Source: Cohnella sp. GbtcB17 (lineage in GTDB: Bacteria; Bacillota; Bacilli; Paenibacillales; Paenibacillaceae). Taken from it: a stretch of DNA of 64,000 nucleotides. Below, piece after piece: positions 1 through 8,730 of this stretch. Numbering within the stretch: position 1 is the stretch's first letter; each line of letters starts with the position of its first letter. The notes beneath the pieces are model-generated. The model was not told the origin of the DNA and did not search any database. It saw only the letters and a program-made list of their open reading frames with translations. Made by a program: the position numbers and the translations under genes. The stretch covers positions 1-64,000 of the forward strand of contig NZ_JAGXJW010000047.1 in the NCBI RefSeq assembly GCF_019091135.1, in the 5' to 3' direction.

Positions 1-477
1 GGATGCGGGCTGCTGCTGGCCGCCGGTCAGCTGGTTCGGGGCGTGATGCCTCCGCTCGCTTAGCCCGACCTTCTCGAGCGCTTCCTTCGCGGGCGCACGG
101 CGTGCGCGACCGGATATGCCGCGATAGATCAGCGGCAGCTCGACGTTTTCGATCGCCCGAAGCCTGGGCAGCAGATGGAAGCTTTGAAAAATGAATCCGA
201 TCTTGTTGTTGCGAATGTTCGCCAGCTTGTTGTCGCTGAGCTTGCCGACCTCGGCGCCGTCCAGCATGTACTTGCCGCTGGTCGGCGTGTGGAGGCACCC
301 GGGCACGTCCATGAGTGTCGACTTGCCTGAACCCGACGGCCCGACGATCGCCATGAAGTCTCCCTTGTTGACCTTAAGCGTGATGCCGTCGAGCGCGTTC
401 AGTGTCTCTCCCGCCAGCGTGTACGTCTTGAATATGTCCTCCATGATGATTAGAGGAGAGGGCGCGGACCTGCTCAT
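1..477 (-). CDS. ABC transporter ATP-binding protein, MacB/LolD type (3' end outside window)
   Basis: The first 159 residues of an ATP-binding subunit are present; the gene runs off the left edge. A Walker A motif GPSGSGKST is followed by the family-typical TPTSGKYMLDG stretch and the Q-loop segment GFIFQSFHLLPR, then a signature region reading LTGGQQQ. This composition is typical of MacB-type ATPases that energise export together with a periplasmic-adaptor-like partner. The ATG start overlaps the region of the upstream adaptor stop codon, with GGGAGG eight bases before it, so translation is probably coupled to the adaptor gene at 479-2041. Two residues look odd: a proline in MDVPGC just after Walker A, and P-A-S after GGQQQ where R-V/I-A is usual. 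These could be divergence or sequence error. Substrate unknown. Confidence 0.85.
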   Translation of the reverse strand, partial: MSRSAPSPLIIMEDIFKTYTLAGETLNALDGITLKVNKGDFMAIVGPSGSGKSTLMDVPGCLHTPTSGKYMLDGAEVGKLSDNKLANIRNNKIGFIFQSFHLLPRLRAIENVELPLIYRGISGRARRAPAKEALEKVGLSERRHHAPNQLTGGQQQPAS

Positions 478-478
478 A

Positions 479-2041
479 TCATCGACCTCCCGCAGCGCCT
501 GTGCCTGTACGGGCGCCTGTGCCGCCGGTGCGGTTGCCGCCGCCGGCGCCGCCAAAGTTTCCGCCTCCGAAGTTGCCGCCGCCTGCCGGGAACGCGCCGC
601 CGCCGAAGCCGCCGCCAAAGCTGAAGCCGGTCTGCTGCTGATTGCCCGAGCTTGCCGATACCGTCACGGGGATCAGCACCGTCTGGCCTTCGGTCAGACC
701 GGTCAATACTTCGACTTGCGAATCCGTCGTGATGCCGACGGTAATCTCCCTGAGCGTAAAGTTTGCGTTCGCCGTGCCGGCCGTCGTCCGTCCTTGGCCG
801 CCTCTTGCGAAGCTGCCGCCTGCAGCGCCATACCCGCCTTGACCACCTGCGCCGCCATACCCGCCTTGCCTGCCCTGACTGCTGCCATTGCCGTTTTGGC
901 CGCTGCTGCTGCTTTGGCCTCCGCCGCTGCCGTCTTGGGCGTTCGCCGCTGCGTTGCCGCCAGCGACCGCCCCTGCGTCGGGCAGGCCTTCGGGCGCCCC
1001 GCCGCTTGTGGTTTGCCCTCCTGCCGATTGACCGCCCGCAGATTGACCGCCTGCCGATTGACCGCCCGATGTTTGACCGTTCGCCGTTTGCCCCGCCGCC
1101 GCACCGTCTGCCGGGACGCGCACGAAATACTTCGCACCCATCTGCGTGACCGCCTCGACCGGAACGAGCAGCGCGTCCTGCTTCGACTCGATGACGACGT
1201 CGACGCTGCCGTTCATCCCGGGCATAACGCCGTCCGTCTTGTCCAGGCTCACCGTGACGGGGAACGTCGCCACGCCGTTGGTGGAGGTGCCTTCCTTGGC
1301 GATCTGGGTCACTTTGCCCGTGAACGCCTTGCCGCTCAGCGCGTCCATCGTAATGTTCGCGGTTTGGCCGAGCTTCAGCTGCGAGATATCGAGCTCGTCC
1401 GCCGAGATCCGAATATCAAGCTTGTCGTAGCTCACGATCGTGAACGCTTCCGTCTGACCGTTCACCGCGTCGCCGTCCTTGATGTTGACGGCCGTCACCG
1501 TACCGCCGATCGACGCGACGATCGGGTCGGGCGCCTTCGCTTTTTCCCGCGTGTCCTGCATGTCCAGCTCCGTCTGCCTGATGTTCAGCTGAATCGTCTT
1601 GATGCTCATCTCCGCCGATTCGATATCGGCCTGCTCGGCGCCCGATATTTGCAGCGACTTCCACTTTTCCTGCGCCTGCTCCAGCTGCATCTGCTGCTGC
1701 TCCAGGTTAAGCTCTGACTTGCTGAGAGCAAGACTGACGTCCTCGCCTTCGAACGTCGCGAGCACCGCTCCCTTTTTGACCGTCTGCCCTTCGGTTACCT
1801 TGACCGTATCCACCGTCGCCGCGTCTGACGGCTTGATCGTCTCCGATTCGCTGACTTCGACAGCTCCGCTGCCGGAGACGCTCTTCGTGATCGTCCCTTT
1901 GGTCACCCGGGATTGGGTGAAGGAAGGTCCGCTCGTCGCCGCCTTCGTGTCCTTGGACGTATACCACCAATAGCCTCCGCCGCCGGCCGCGATCAGGCAG
2001 ACGATCACGAGCCAGGCGATCCACTTTTTGCTCTTCCTCAT
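479..2041 (-). CDS. MacA/HlyD-family efflux adaptor subunit with Gly/Gln-rich insert
   Basis: A 520-residue membrane-fusion-type adaptor. It has one N-terminal membrane anchor (about residues 9-28), a barrel-sandwich/lipoyl-like segment (about 60-100 and 170-205), a coiled-coil hairpin rich in Q and E (about 105-168), and a beta-barrel region to about residue 310. Residues 312-426 are a low-complexity insert with four near-exact GGQSA/GGQTT units followed by G/N/Q/S-rich sequence. Normal adaptor sequence resumes at ANFTLREITVG, and the last 48 residues are again glycine-rich (GGGNFGGGNFGG). The family works with a MacB-type ATPase and permease; the ATPase is the next gene. The start is supported by GGAGG nine bases upstream. 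The insert is the unusual part; the core family call is firm. Confidence 0.9.
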   Translation of the reverse strand: MRKSKKWIAWLVIVCLIAAGGGGYWWYTSKDTKAATSGPSFTQSRVTKGTITKSVSGSGAVEVSESETIKPSDAATVDTVKVTEGQTVKKGAVLATFEGEDVSLALSKSELNLEQQQMQLEQAQEKWKSLQISGAEQADIESAEMSIKTIQLNIRQTELDMQDTREKAKAPDPIVASIGGTVTAVNIKDGDAVNGQTEAFTIVSYDKLDIRISADELDISQLKLGQTANITMDALSGKAFTGKVTQIAKEGTSTNGVATFPVTVSLDKTDGVMPGMNGSVDVVIESKQDALLVPVEAVTQMGAKYFVRVPADGAAAGQTANGQTSGGQSAGGQSAGGQSAGGQTTSGGAPEGLPDAGAVAGGNAAANAQDGSGGGQSSSSGQNGNGSSQGRQGGYGGAGGQGGYGAAGGSFARGGQGRTTAGTANANFTLREITVGITTDSQVEVLTGLTEGQTVLIPVTVSASSGNQQQTGFSFGGGFGGGAFPAGGGNFGGGNFGGAGGGNRTGGTGARTGTGAAGGR

Positions 2042-2143
2042 CCTGGACGACCTCCTATGTACGATAAGAGGAGACTAGCAGAACTGCGTGAATTAAAGAT
2101 GAACACGGGCTTAAAGCTTGATGAAAATAACGCCGACGCGCAT

Positions 2144-2178
2144 AAAAAAGCTGCCTTCCCTCAGCAGGATCAGGCAGC
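2144..2178 (-). terminator. Rho-independent terminator of the two-component operon
   Basis: On the minus strand GCTGCCT ... AGGCAGC forms a stem immediately followed by six T. It lies just after the histidine kinase stop and separates that operon from the adaptor/ABC operon. Confidence 0.8.
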
Positions 2179-2187
2179 ATGGCGATG

Positions 2188-3771
2188 TCAGGCCTCACGC
2201 AAGCGTATCGTAAAAACGGTGCCCCTGCCGGGCTCGCTCGCGACAGCGATATCGCCGCCAAGCGCGTCTACGATCGACCTGGAGATCGACAAGCCGAGTC
2301 CGGCGCCCCCGTACTTGCGCGTTCTGGAGGAGTCGCTTCGGTAAAAGCGGTCGAATACGTGCGGCAGGTGCGCGGCGTCGATGCCCGAGCCGTTGTCGCC
2401 GATGTCCAGCAGCACTTGGCCTTCCGACCGACGGAGCCCGAGCGTGATCGCGCCGTCGTCCGCATCCGTATGCTGAACGGCATTATGGAATATATTGAGC
2501 ACGACCTGCTTGATTTTGTCCGGATCGTACAGGCCGTACATGCCTTCCGACAGCGTGAACGTCACCTCGCGGGCACCGGCCAGCATCCGGAGCTGAGGCT
2601 CCATCTCGCGCAGCGTATCGCCCAGATTGCCGCGAACGGCATGAACGCCGCCCCGCTGATCGAGCTTCGCCAGCGTCAGCAGATCTCCGACCAGCTTGCG
2701 AAGCCGCTCCGACTCGCCGTGCATGCTGCGAAGCGCGCGCTCAAGCTGCTCGGGATTGCCCGATGCGCCGCGCAGCAGCACTTCAAGGAAACCGTGAATC
2801 GAAGTCAGCGGCGTTCGCAGCTCATGCGAGGCGTCCGCTATGAACTGTCGCATATGCTCCTTCGCTTCCTTCTCGGTCTCGAACGCCTCGTTAAGCCGCG
2901 CGAGCATGCCGTTGAAGGAGGCGGACAGCCGTCCGATCTCCACCGGCTTCGCGATGGCCGGGAATTGTTCGTCCAGGTTGCCGGCGTCGATCCGTTCGAC
3001 CTTGTCGACCAGGTCGGACAGCGGCGTCAACGTACGCCGCAGCACGGGCAGCAGCGTGAGCAGCCCCGCGAGCAGCGCCAGCAGCGACAGACCGCCGAAC
3101 AAGAGCAACTGGCCGTTCAGCGTCCGCTTCAGCTCTTCCGTCCCCGCGCTGATCTGAATGACGCCGGGACCTTGACCGTCCTTGCCGAGCGAACGAAACA
3201 CCACGATCTGCTCCCGGCCTTCTCCATTTTTGGCGATCCGGTAATCCGCGGCGTCGAACGCGCTTTTTGCGCCGCTCAGCGCTGCCCGGTACGTCTCGTC
3301 GGAGAGCCGCGGCGGTTCCGCCTGCGCCGTCCATTCGGACAACGTGGTGAAGCTCAGGTCGGTCCCGATCAAAACGACGGTCGCGTCCGGGACATAGTAT
3401 CGGCCTCGCTGCTCGCCCGCGGCATCCGTCAGGCCCTCGTCGCCGTCCTCCTGTTCATCCGAGCCGTCGTCATCCCGCAGCTTGCCGGCGCCAATGCCGC
3501 CCCCGAATCCGATCCCGGACTTCATGGAGCGAACGGCTCCTCCGCCGCCATGTCCCAGCCGGTCCCGCCAGATGTCCGGCGGCAGCGACAAGATTTGGCT
3601 TCGCAGCGCATCGGCTTTGTTTTCATAGGTGAACTTGCGCATGAGCACGTGCTGAAACAAGCCGATGAGCACGAGCAGCACCGCCAGGACAAGCAGCGAA
3701 CGCGACAGCAGCTGGAGACGAAGCGAGCCCTTCAACTGGGGGCGCGCCATTCCCCCGGACCCCCGCTTCAT
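2188..3771 (-). CDS. Sensor histidine kinase (HAMP, HisKA, HATPase_c)
   Basis: A 527-residue membrane sensor kinase. A first transmembrane helix is at about residues 25-42, then an extracytoplasmic region of about 180 residues with a strongly acidic patch (99-116), a second helix at about 221-244, and HAMP. The HisKA box DASHELRTPLTSI has the phospho-accepting histidine at about 316. The ATP-binding boxes follow: N-box NIFHNAVQHT, G1 DNGSGI, G2 GAGLGLSI. The ATG used here overlaps the response regulator stop as ATGA, which indicates translational coupling; a second Met seven codons later is an alternative start. It should phosphorylate the response regulator at 3768-4451. The stimulus cannot be read from the sequence; the nearby MacAB-like exporter is a plausible target, which is inference. 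Confidence 0.92.
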   Translation of the reverse strand: MKRGSGGMARPQLKGSLRLQLLSRSLLVLAVLLVLIGLFQHVLMRKFTYENKADALRSQILSLPPDIWRDRLGHGGGGAVRSMKSGIGFGGGIGAGKLRDDDGSDEQEDGDEGLTDAAGEQRGRYYVPDATVVLIGTDLSFTTLSEWTAQAEPPRLSDETYRAALSGAKSAFDAADYRIAKNGEGREQIVVFRSLGKDGQGPGVIQISAGTEELKRTLNGQLLLFGGLSLLALLAGLLTLLPVLRRTLTPLSDLVDKVERIDAGNLDEQFPAIAKPVEIGRLSASFNGMLARLNEAFETEKEAKEHMRQFIADASHELRTPLTSIHGFLEVLLRGASGNPEQLERALRSMHGESERLRKLVGDLLTLAKLDQRGGVHAVRGNLGDTLREMEPQLRMLAGAREVTFTLSEGMYGLYDPDKIKQVVLNIFHNAVQHTDADDGAITLGLRRSEGQVLLDIGDNGSGIDAAHLPHVFDRFYRSDSSRTRKYGGAGLGLSISRSIVDALGGDIAVASEPGRGTVFTIRLREA

Positions 3772-4451
3772 GGCAGATCGATCCTGTAGCCCGCGCCGCG
3801 CAGCGTGCGGATCAGCTGATGCTCCTTGTCGCCGAGCTTCTCGCGCAGCGAGCGGATGTACACTTCCACGATATTTTCGTCGCCGCCGAAGTCGTAGCCC
3901 CACACCTTGTCGAGAATGAGCGCTTTGCTCAGCACGATGCCGTGGTTGACGACCATGTATTTGAGCAGCTCGTACTCGGTAGGCGACAGCTCCAGCACCC
4001 GCCCGTTAAGACTAATCTCCTTGCGCCGGTCGTCGATGCCGATCGGACCGAACACGGCCTGCCCGGACAGGAGCGGAAATTGGTTGCGCACACGCGCATG
4101 AATGCGGGCCAGCAGCTCCTCGAAGCTGAACGGCTTGGACATGTAGTCGTCTGCGCCCAGCAGCAGCCCTTTGACCCGATCGTCCACCTCGTCCCTGGCC
4201 GTCAGCATAATGACCGCCACGTTCTCGGTCTTCTTCAGCAGCTTGCATGCCTCGAAGCCGTCCATGCCCGGCATCATCACGTCCAAAATGGCGACATGAG
4301 GCTTGAAGCTTTTGGCCAGGTTGATGGCCGTCATTCCGTCCGGCGCGGTCTGCACCTCGAAGCCTTCGTTGAGGAGCCCCAGCTCCAAAAATTGCAAGAT
4401 GTTCGGTTCGTCGTCTACGGCGAGAATACGGATGCCTTTCATTTGATTCAT
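3768..4451 (-). CDS. OmpR/PhoB-family response regulator
   Basis: A 227-residue regulator with a receiver domain (about 1-125) and a C-terminal winged-helix DNA-binding domain (about 130-227). Receiver residues are intact: acidic pair D13/D14, phosphoacceptor D57 in AILDVMMPG, T84 in MLTARDE and K106 in SKPFSF. The C-terminal domain carries the typical ELSPTEYELLKYMV and RSLREKLG stretches. GGAG stands eight bases before the ATG. It is the first gene of a two-gene operon with the kinase downstream, and its own promoter region holds four CTTCAG direct repeats spaced 11 bp apart, which suggests autoregulation by an OmpR-type dimer. Confidence 0.95.
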   Translation of the reverse strand: MNQMKGIRILAVDDEPNILQFLELGLLNEGFEVQTAPDGMTAINLAKSFKPHVAILDVMMPGMDGFEACKLLKKTENVAVIMLTARDEVDDRVKGLLLGADDYMSKPFSFEELLARIHARVRNQFPLLSGQAVFGPIGIDDRRKEISLNGRVLELSPTEYELLKYMVVNHGIVLSKALILDKVWGYDFGGDENIVEVYIRSLREKLGDKEHQLIRTLRGAGYRIDLP

Positions 4452-4494
4452 CGCGCTGTCGCTCCTCTGCGGTGTCCGCTAATCGTGTACTCCC

Positions 4495-4549
4495 ATTATG
4501 CTCGGGGGCGCTGAAGCGCCTCTGAAGCGATGCTGAAGATCGGCTGAAG
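4495..4549 (-). promoter_or_regulatory. Putative response-regulator operator and promoter: four CTTCAG repeats at 11-bp spacing
   Basis: The plus strand reads CTGAAG at 4511-4516, 4522-4527, 4533-4538 and 4544-4549, that is CTTCAG on the minus strand, each copy exactly 11 bp from the next. A -10-like CATAAT (4495-4500) lies ten bases downstream of the nearest copy. The place of the -35 box holds no consensus, which fits an activator-dependent promoter. OmpR/PhoB-type regulators classically bind direct repeats with 10-11 bp period; that the neighbouring regulator binds here is inference. Confidence 0.6.
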
Positions 4550-4653
4550 ACAAAGCGGCGCTAACAGCCGAAAAAAAAGCATCGCCGGTACTGCCAGCAG
4601 TTCCCGATTGCGCCGATCCGCTTGCCTGTCCGCCTGCCGTCGCCGCAAAGATC

Positions 4654-4693
4654 AAAAAAAGCCGGATGCTCCGTATAGCGGAACGTCCGGCTT
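4654..4693 (-). terminator. Rho-independent terminator after apt
   Basis: AAGCCGGA ... TCCGGCTT forms a strong stem on the minus strand, followed by seven T. It lies 34 bases after the apt stop. Confidence 0.85.
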
Positions 4694-4727
4694 CGGCGAC
4701 TGCGCCGCGAATCGCTGCGTTATTCGA

Positions 4728-5240
4728 TTAGTACTGGACGAGCGATTCGATGCGCGCGCCGTTCAGCTTGTCCCGCCCGTCGAGATAGCTCAGCTCGATC
4801 AGGAAGGCAGCGCCGACGATCTCGCCGCCAAGCTGCTCGATAAGCTTGATCGTCGTCGCGATCGTGCCGCCCGTCGCCAGCAGATCGTCCGCGATCAGCA
4901 CGCGCTGTCCCGGCTTGATCGCATCCTTGTGCACGGCCAGCGTGTCCTTGCCGTACTCGAGGTCGTAGCCGGCCTCCACCGTCTCGCCGGGCAGCTTGCC
5001 CGACTTGCGGATCGGCACGAAGCCGACGCCGAGCGCCAGCGCGAGCGGCGCGCCGATGACGAAGCCGCGCGCCTCGGGGCCTGCAATGATGTCAATCTCC
5101 CAGTCCTTCACGCGCTCCTTGAGCTCGTCGATCGCCGCGCGGTACACCTCGCCGTTGTTAAGCAAGGTCGTAATATCCTTGAATCGGATCCCGGGCATGG
5201 GAAAATCGGGAATAACGCGGATATATGGCTTAAAATCCAT
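4728..5240 (-). CDS. apt: Adenine phosphoribosyltransferase
   Basis: The enzyme makes AMP from adenine and PRPP in purine salvage. The 170-residue length is that of the family. The PRPP-binding motif [12 protein letters not shown] is at about 114-125, and the flexible loop region contains RKSGKLPGE. The reading frame is open further upstream, but the start at [10 protein letters not shown] is chosen because AAGGAG lies nine bases before it and because it gives the conserved length. It follows recJ by 38 bases on the same strand and is probably co-transcribed; the recJ-apt pairing is common in Firmicutes. A strong terminator follows. Confidence 0.97.
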   Translation of the reverse strand: MDFKPYIRVIPDFPMPGIRFKDITTLLNNGEVYRAAIDELKERVKDWEIDIIAGPEARGFVIGAPLALALGVGFVPIRKSGKLPGETVEAGYDLEYGKDTLAVHKDAIKPGQRVLIADDLLATGGTIATTIKLIEQLGGEIVGAAFLIELSYLDGRDKLNGARIESLVQY

Positions 5241-5278
5241 TGTCAATCGCTCCTTCAAAACAAGTTCGCCAGCTTGCA

Positions 5279-7702
5279 TTATACACTTGATCGAAGCCGC
5301 TTGCCATCGTTACCTTCCGCGAGCGCACGCAGCCAATTCCGCAGCTCGGCGGGGGACATCGCGGCGAGCGCTTCGGCCTCCGCGCGAAGCAGCGCCTTGC
5401 GGTATCTCGCGGACTCCTCGAGCTGGCGCTTCGGCGGCTGGGCGACGACCTCGACCGACGCCCGGCTCCGCCGCAAGAAGCCAAGCTCCTCGAATACATC
5501 CTGTATCATGACGACTTCGGCAAGCGTCCGACCGGTCCGCTGCGCGACCTGGCGCAAAAATCCGTCGGGCGTCTCGATCCAGCTCCCCTTGCGCCGCATC
5601 AGTCCGTACACCTCGCCGAACTGTTCCCGGCCCGGCATGCGTCCGATCTGCGGCCGCCGGTCGCGCGCTCCAGTCGCCGGACGGCCCGCCGAGAGGAGAT
5701 GGATCTCTTCGACGACGCAGACGGCGAGCAGCCCGCGCAGCCCCTCCAGCGCTTCGCCCGCCTCGGGCAGATCGACGAGCGCGAGGCGCAGCGCCTTCGC
5801 GCCGGACGCGGCCGCGGCGGCTTCGGCGTACGACGCGACGATGAGCCCCGCCGCATCGCCGTGCGCCACGCGCAGCTGGGCCAGGGCGGCCTCGCTCGCC
5901 GCGACGGCGAGCAGGCTGGCGGTGCCGGCCGCGGCGGCCAGCGCGCGCAAAGCGCTCCGCCAGTCCGACTCGTGGCGCCGGTCGTGCACGGGCAGCGCGG
6001 CCGGCTGCCAATCCTGCAGCATGAGCTGTACGCGTTTGCTGCCGTTCCATTCGTTCACCGACAGCTCGCCCAGCACATGCGCGGTGCCGCAGCCCAACAT
6101 GGCACCGCAGTCCGCGCCCCTGCCGAAGCAGACGGCCTCCAGCTTGCGGCCGCCTTGTCCCAGCACCGCCCGCAGATGCCGGCTTTCCTTGCCCATCGCC
6201 TTGGCGTCGATCACCTCTGCGCCACGCAGCACGAAGCGGGGCGAAGGATTGCCGATGCCGCACGGCTCGAGTGCGCCAAGCTGCTCCGCAGCCTCGAGCG
6301 TAAGCTCCGAAGCTCTGCAGACGAGGTCCGCCTTCTTGCGCGGGATCCAGTCGTCCGGCGACAGCCAGCTGTCCGCCAGCGCGGACAGCTTTTCGCCCAG
6401 CGCGGCGACGCGCTCGGTGCGCATGGTCATGCCGGCGGCAGCCTTGTGGCCGCCGAAGTGCTCAAGCTCCTCTGCGCAAGCCGTGAGCGCCGCATGCAGG
6501 TCAAAGCCTTCAATCGAGCGCGCCGAGCCTTTGCACAGTCCCGTAACGGCATCCGCCGCCAGGACGACGGTCGGCTTGTAGTAGCGTTCGACGAGCTTCG
6601 AGGCGACGAGGCCCGCGATGCCGGCGTTCCAGCCCTCGCCCGCGACGACGATGACAGCCGGTCCGCTCCCGCCGTGGGCGGCCGCGATCGCCTGCCATGC
6701 GGCATCGGCCTGGACGAGCGTATCCTCCACCAGCTGCTGGCGCTCCTGGTTCAGCATGTCCAGCTCCGCCGACAGCAGCTCGGCCTCGTTCCGATCGGCG
6801 GTGATGAGCAGCCGCAGCGCGATATGCGCTTCAGCCAGCCGGCCGCCGGCGTTCAGCCGCGGCGCCAGTCCGAACGCGATGCGGCCGCTCGTGAGCCGCC
6901 CGGACTCGGCGCCCGAGATTTGCGCCAGCGCCTGGATGCCGGGAGAGGGCCGCGCGTTCATCTCTTCAAGGCCCAGCTTGACGATCGCGCGATTCTCGCC
7001 GGTCAGCGGCATCAAGTCCGCGACGACGCCGATGGCGGCGACGTCCGCGAACGCGAGCTCCGGTTCGCCGAGCATTGCATGCGCCAGCTTGAACGCCACC
7101 GCCGAGCCGGTGAGCTCCTTGAACGGATACGGACAGCCCGGCTGCTTCGGGTTGACAATGGCGACAGCCTCGGTCGGCAGGACGGCAGGCGGCTCGTGAT
7201 GATCGGTCACGACGACGTCGATCCCTAGCGTTGCCGCGTAGGCGATTTGTTCGACGGCGCTAATGCCGTTGTCCACGGTCACGATCAGCTTGACGCCGGC
7301 CTCCGCCGCTTTGTCGATGGCTGGCAGATTCAGTCCGTAGCCTTCCTTGCTCCGATGAGGGATATATGTATCGAAGTCGGCGCCGAGCCGGCTGAGCAGC
7401 CTGTGCATGAGCGCGGTCGAGGTGACGCCGTCGGCATCGTAGTCGCCGTATACGCGAATCCGCTCCCCGCCGTCGATCGCCTGCCGGATACGGGCCACGG
7501 CCCGGTCCATGCCGAGCAGCATGTAGGGATCGTGCAGATCGCGAAGACCCGGATTCAAAAAGCGCTTCGCGTCCTCCGCGTTCCGATAGCCCCGCGAGAC
7601 GAGCAGGCGGCTGACGAGCGGCGCCAATCCGAGCTGCGCGCCGAGTGCCGTCGCCGCGTCTGTGTCTTCTTCCGCCAATACCCAGCGATAGGTGGATTTC
7701 AC
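5279..7702 (-). CDS. recJ: Single-stranded-DNA-specific exonuclease RecJ
   Basis: An 807-residue 5'-3' single-strand exonuclease used in recombination and repair. DHH-family motifs are present: [12 protein letters not shown] (about 84-95), VTVDNGIS and VTDHHEPP, then the DHHA1 domain with the glycine motif [12 protein letters not shown], an OB-fold region and a C-terminal extension ending near residue 800. The C-terminal extension, also seen in Bacillus/Paenibacillus forms, makes it longer than the roughly 575-residue enterobacterial enzyme. The start codon is GTG with AAGGAG ten bases upstream. apt follows directly. Confidence 0.96.
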   Translation of the reverse strand: MKSTYRWVLAEEDTDAATALGAQLGLAPLVSRLLVSRGYRNAEDAKRFLNPGLRDLHDPYMLLGMDRAVARIRQAIDGGERIRVYGDYDADGVTSTALMHRLLSRLGADFDTYIPHRSKEGYGLNLPAIDKAAEAGVKLIVTVDNGISAVEQIAYAATLGIDVVVTDHHEPPAVLPTEAVAIVNPKQPGCPYPFKELTGSAVAFKLAHAMLGEPELAFADVAAIGVVADLMPLTGENRAIVKLGLEEMNARPSPGIQALAQISGAESGRLTSGRIAFGLAPRLNAGGRLAEAHIALRLLITADRNEAELLSAELDMLNQERQQLVEDTLVQADAAWQAIAAAHGGSGPAVIVVAGEGWNAGIAGLVASKLVERYYKPTVVLAADAVTGLCKGSARSIEGFDLHAALTACAEELEHFGGHKAAAGMTMRTERVAALGEKLSALADSWLSPDDWIPRKKADLVCRASELTLEAAEQLGALEPCGIGNPSPRFVLRGAEVIDAKAMGKESRHLRAVLGQGGRKLEAVCFGRGADCGAMLGCGTAHVLGELSVNEWNGSKRVQLMLQDWQPAALPVHDRRHESDWRSALRALAAAAGTASLLAVAASEAALAQLRVAHGDAAGLIVASYAEAAAAASGAKALRLALVDLPEAGEALEGLRGLLAVCVVEEIHLLSAGRPATGARDRRPQIGRMPGREQFGEVYGLMRRKGSWIETPDGFLRQVAQRTGRTLAEVVMIQDVFEELGFLRRSRASVEVVAQPPKRQLEESARYRKALLRAEAEALAAMSPAELRNWLRALAEGNDGKRLRSSV

Positions 7703-7732
7703 CTTTGAATCGCTCCTTTCTGCCTTACAGCA

Positions 7733-7766
7733 CTGTGGACTCCGCCTGATGCGGCGGAGTCCACAG
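7733..7766. other. Perfect 14-bp inverted repeat between the CDF gene and recJ
   Basis: CTGTGGACTCCGCC and its exact complement flank a six-base loop. It lies five bases after the CDF stop codon, in the place of a terminator, but neither strand has a T-run after the stem. It may act as a transcript-stabilising or attenuating hairpin. Confidence 0.7.
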
Positions 7767-7770
7767 CGAA

Positions 7771-8700
7771 TTATTGAATTAAAGTCGGCATTTCTTCTTC
7801 CTGGTGATTCGATTTGTAAGGATAACCCGGATCGTACGGCTCGACGCGGACGTTCGCGTCCGATACATGCAAAAACCGCTTGGTCAGCTGCCTTCGCACA
7901 CGCTGGGCGACGTCATGTCCGTCCAGCACCGATATGCGCGGATTCACTCTGATAAGGACGTCTATGATCACATAATGGCCGTGTTCCTTGGCTCTGAGCT
8001 CGTCAACGGCGACGACGCCGTCGACCCGCTGCACCACTTCAAGCAGCGTCTGCGCGTCCACTTCGTCCAGCGGACGGCGTTCGACCGCGCCGATGGCAGA
8101 AGCCGCCTGCCGATAGCCCATTCGAAGGACGAACACGCCGATCACAAGTCCCGCGGCGGGATCGAGCACGTACAGGACGGGCAGGTCCAGCAGCTGTCCG
8201 GTCATTGCGCCCGCCGTGCCGACCAGCGCGGTCAGCGATGCGAACACGTCCGAACGCTCCGTGCGGGACGCTTCGGGGCGCAGTCCCATCCGGTGCTCGT
8301 AGTTGCGACGGTACAGGATCAGCGCTTCGCGGGCGACCATGCTAGCCGCGATGACGATGACGGCGCCCCAGCCGGGCGCGCGGTCCTCGCCCCACGCGAT
8401 CGCGCGCAGCGAGGAGATCGCCATCTCGAGGCCCGCGAGCAGCAGCAGGGCGGCGAAAACGACGGCCGCCACCGCTTCGCGCTGACGCTCGGCGGCGCCG
8501 CGAGGCGCGATCGCCCGCCGGTGCCGCAGGTAAGAGTTGACTGCGGCGGCAAAGTCGGCGGCCGAATGACAGGCGTCCGCCATCAGCGCTTTGCTGCCCG
8601 TGAACCAACCCGCGAGACCCTTGAAGACCGACAGTACGAGCAACCCGAGCAGGGAAACCTTGATGCCATGCAGCGTTTTGCCGGTCCTTTTTTGAGTCAT
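7771..8700 (-). CDS. Cation diffusion facilitator (CDF) family transporter
   Basis: A 309-residue divalent-metal/proton antiporter. Several hydrophobic segments fill residues 15-200, and a soluble C-terminal domain (about 205-295) resembles the CDF dimerisation domain. The helix-2 stretch ALMADACHSAADF holds the HxxxD-type metal site seen in Zn/Mn/Fe exporters; helix 5 has VLDPAAG. The C-terminal domain contains VDELRAKEHGHYVIIDV, a typical CDF cytoplasmic segment. The start is supported by GAGGTG ten bases upstream. Metal specificity cannot be assigned. It is 30 bases downstream of secF and may be read from the secDF transcript. Confidence 0.93.
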   Translation of the reverse strand: MTQKRTGKTLHGIKVSLLGLLVLSVFKGLAGWFTGSKALMADACHSAADFAAAVNSYLRHRRAIAPRGAAERQREAVAAVVFAALLLLAGLEMAISSLRAIAWGEDRAPGWGAVIVIAASMVAREALILYRRNYEHRMGLRPEASRTERSDVFASLTALVGTAGAMTGQLLDLPVLYVLDPAAGLVIGVFVLRMGYRQAASAIGAVERRPLDEVDAQTLLEVVQRVDGVVAVDELRAKEHGHYVIIDVLIRVNPRISVLDGHDVAQRVRRQLTKRFLHVSDANVRVEPYDPGYPYKSNHQEEEMPTLIQ

Positions 8701-8730
8701 CTTATCGATACACCTCTATTCCTTATTCCA

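Noticed and set aside
191-1717. 508-codon open frame on the plus strand opposite the MacA-like gene
   Set aside because: It is antisense to a clear gene; its protein is Arg/Ala/Leu-rich without any domain and arises from GC-rich third positions.
2179-3789. 536-codon plus-strand open frame opposite the histidine kinase
   Set aside because: Shadow of the kinase frame; composition is Arg/Gln/His-rich with no start signal.
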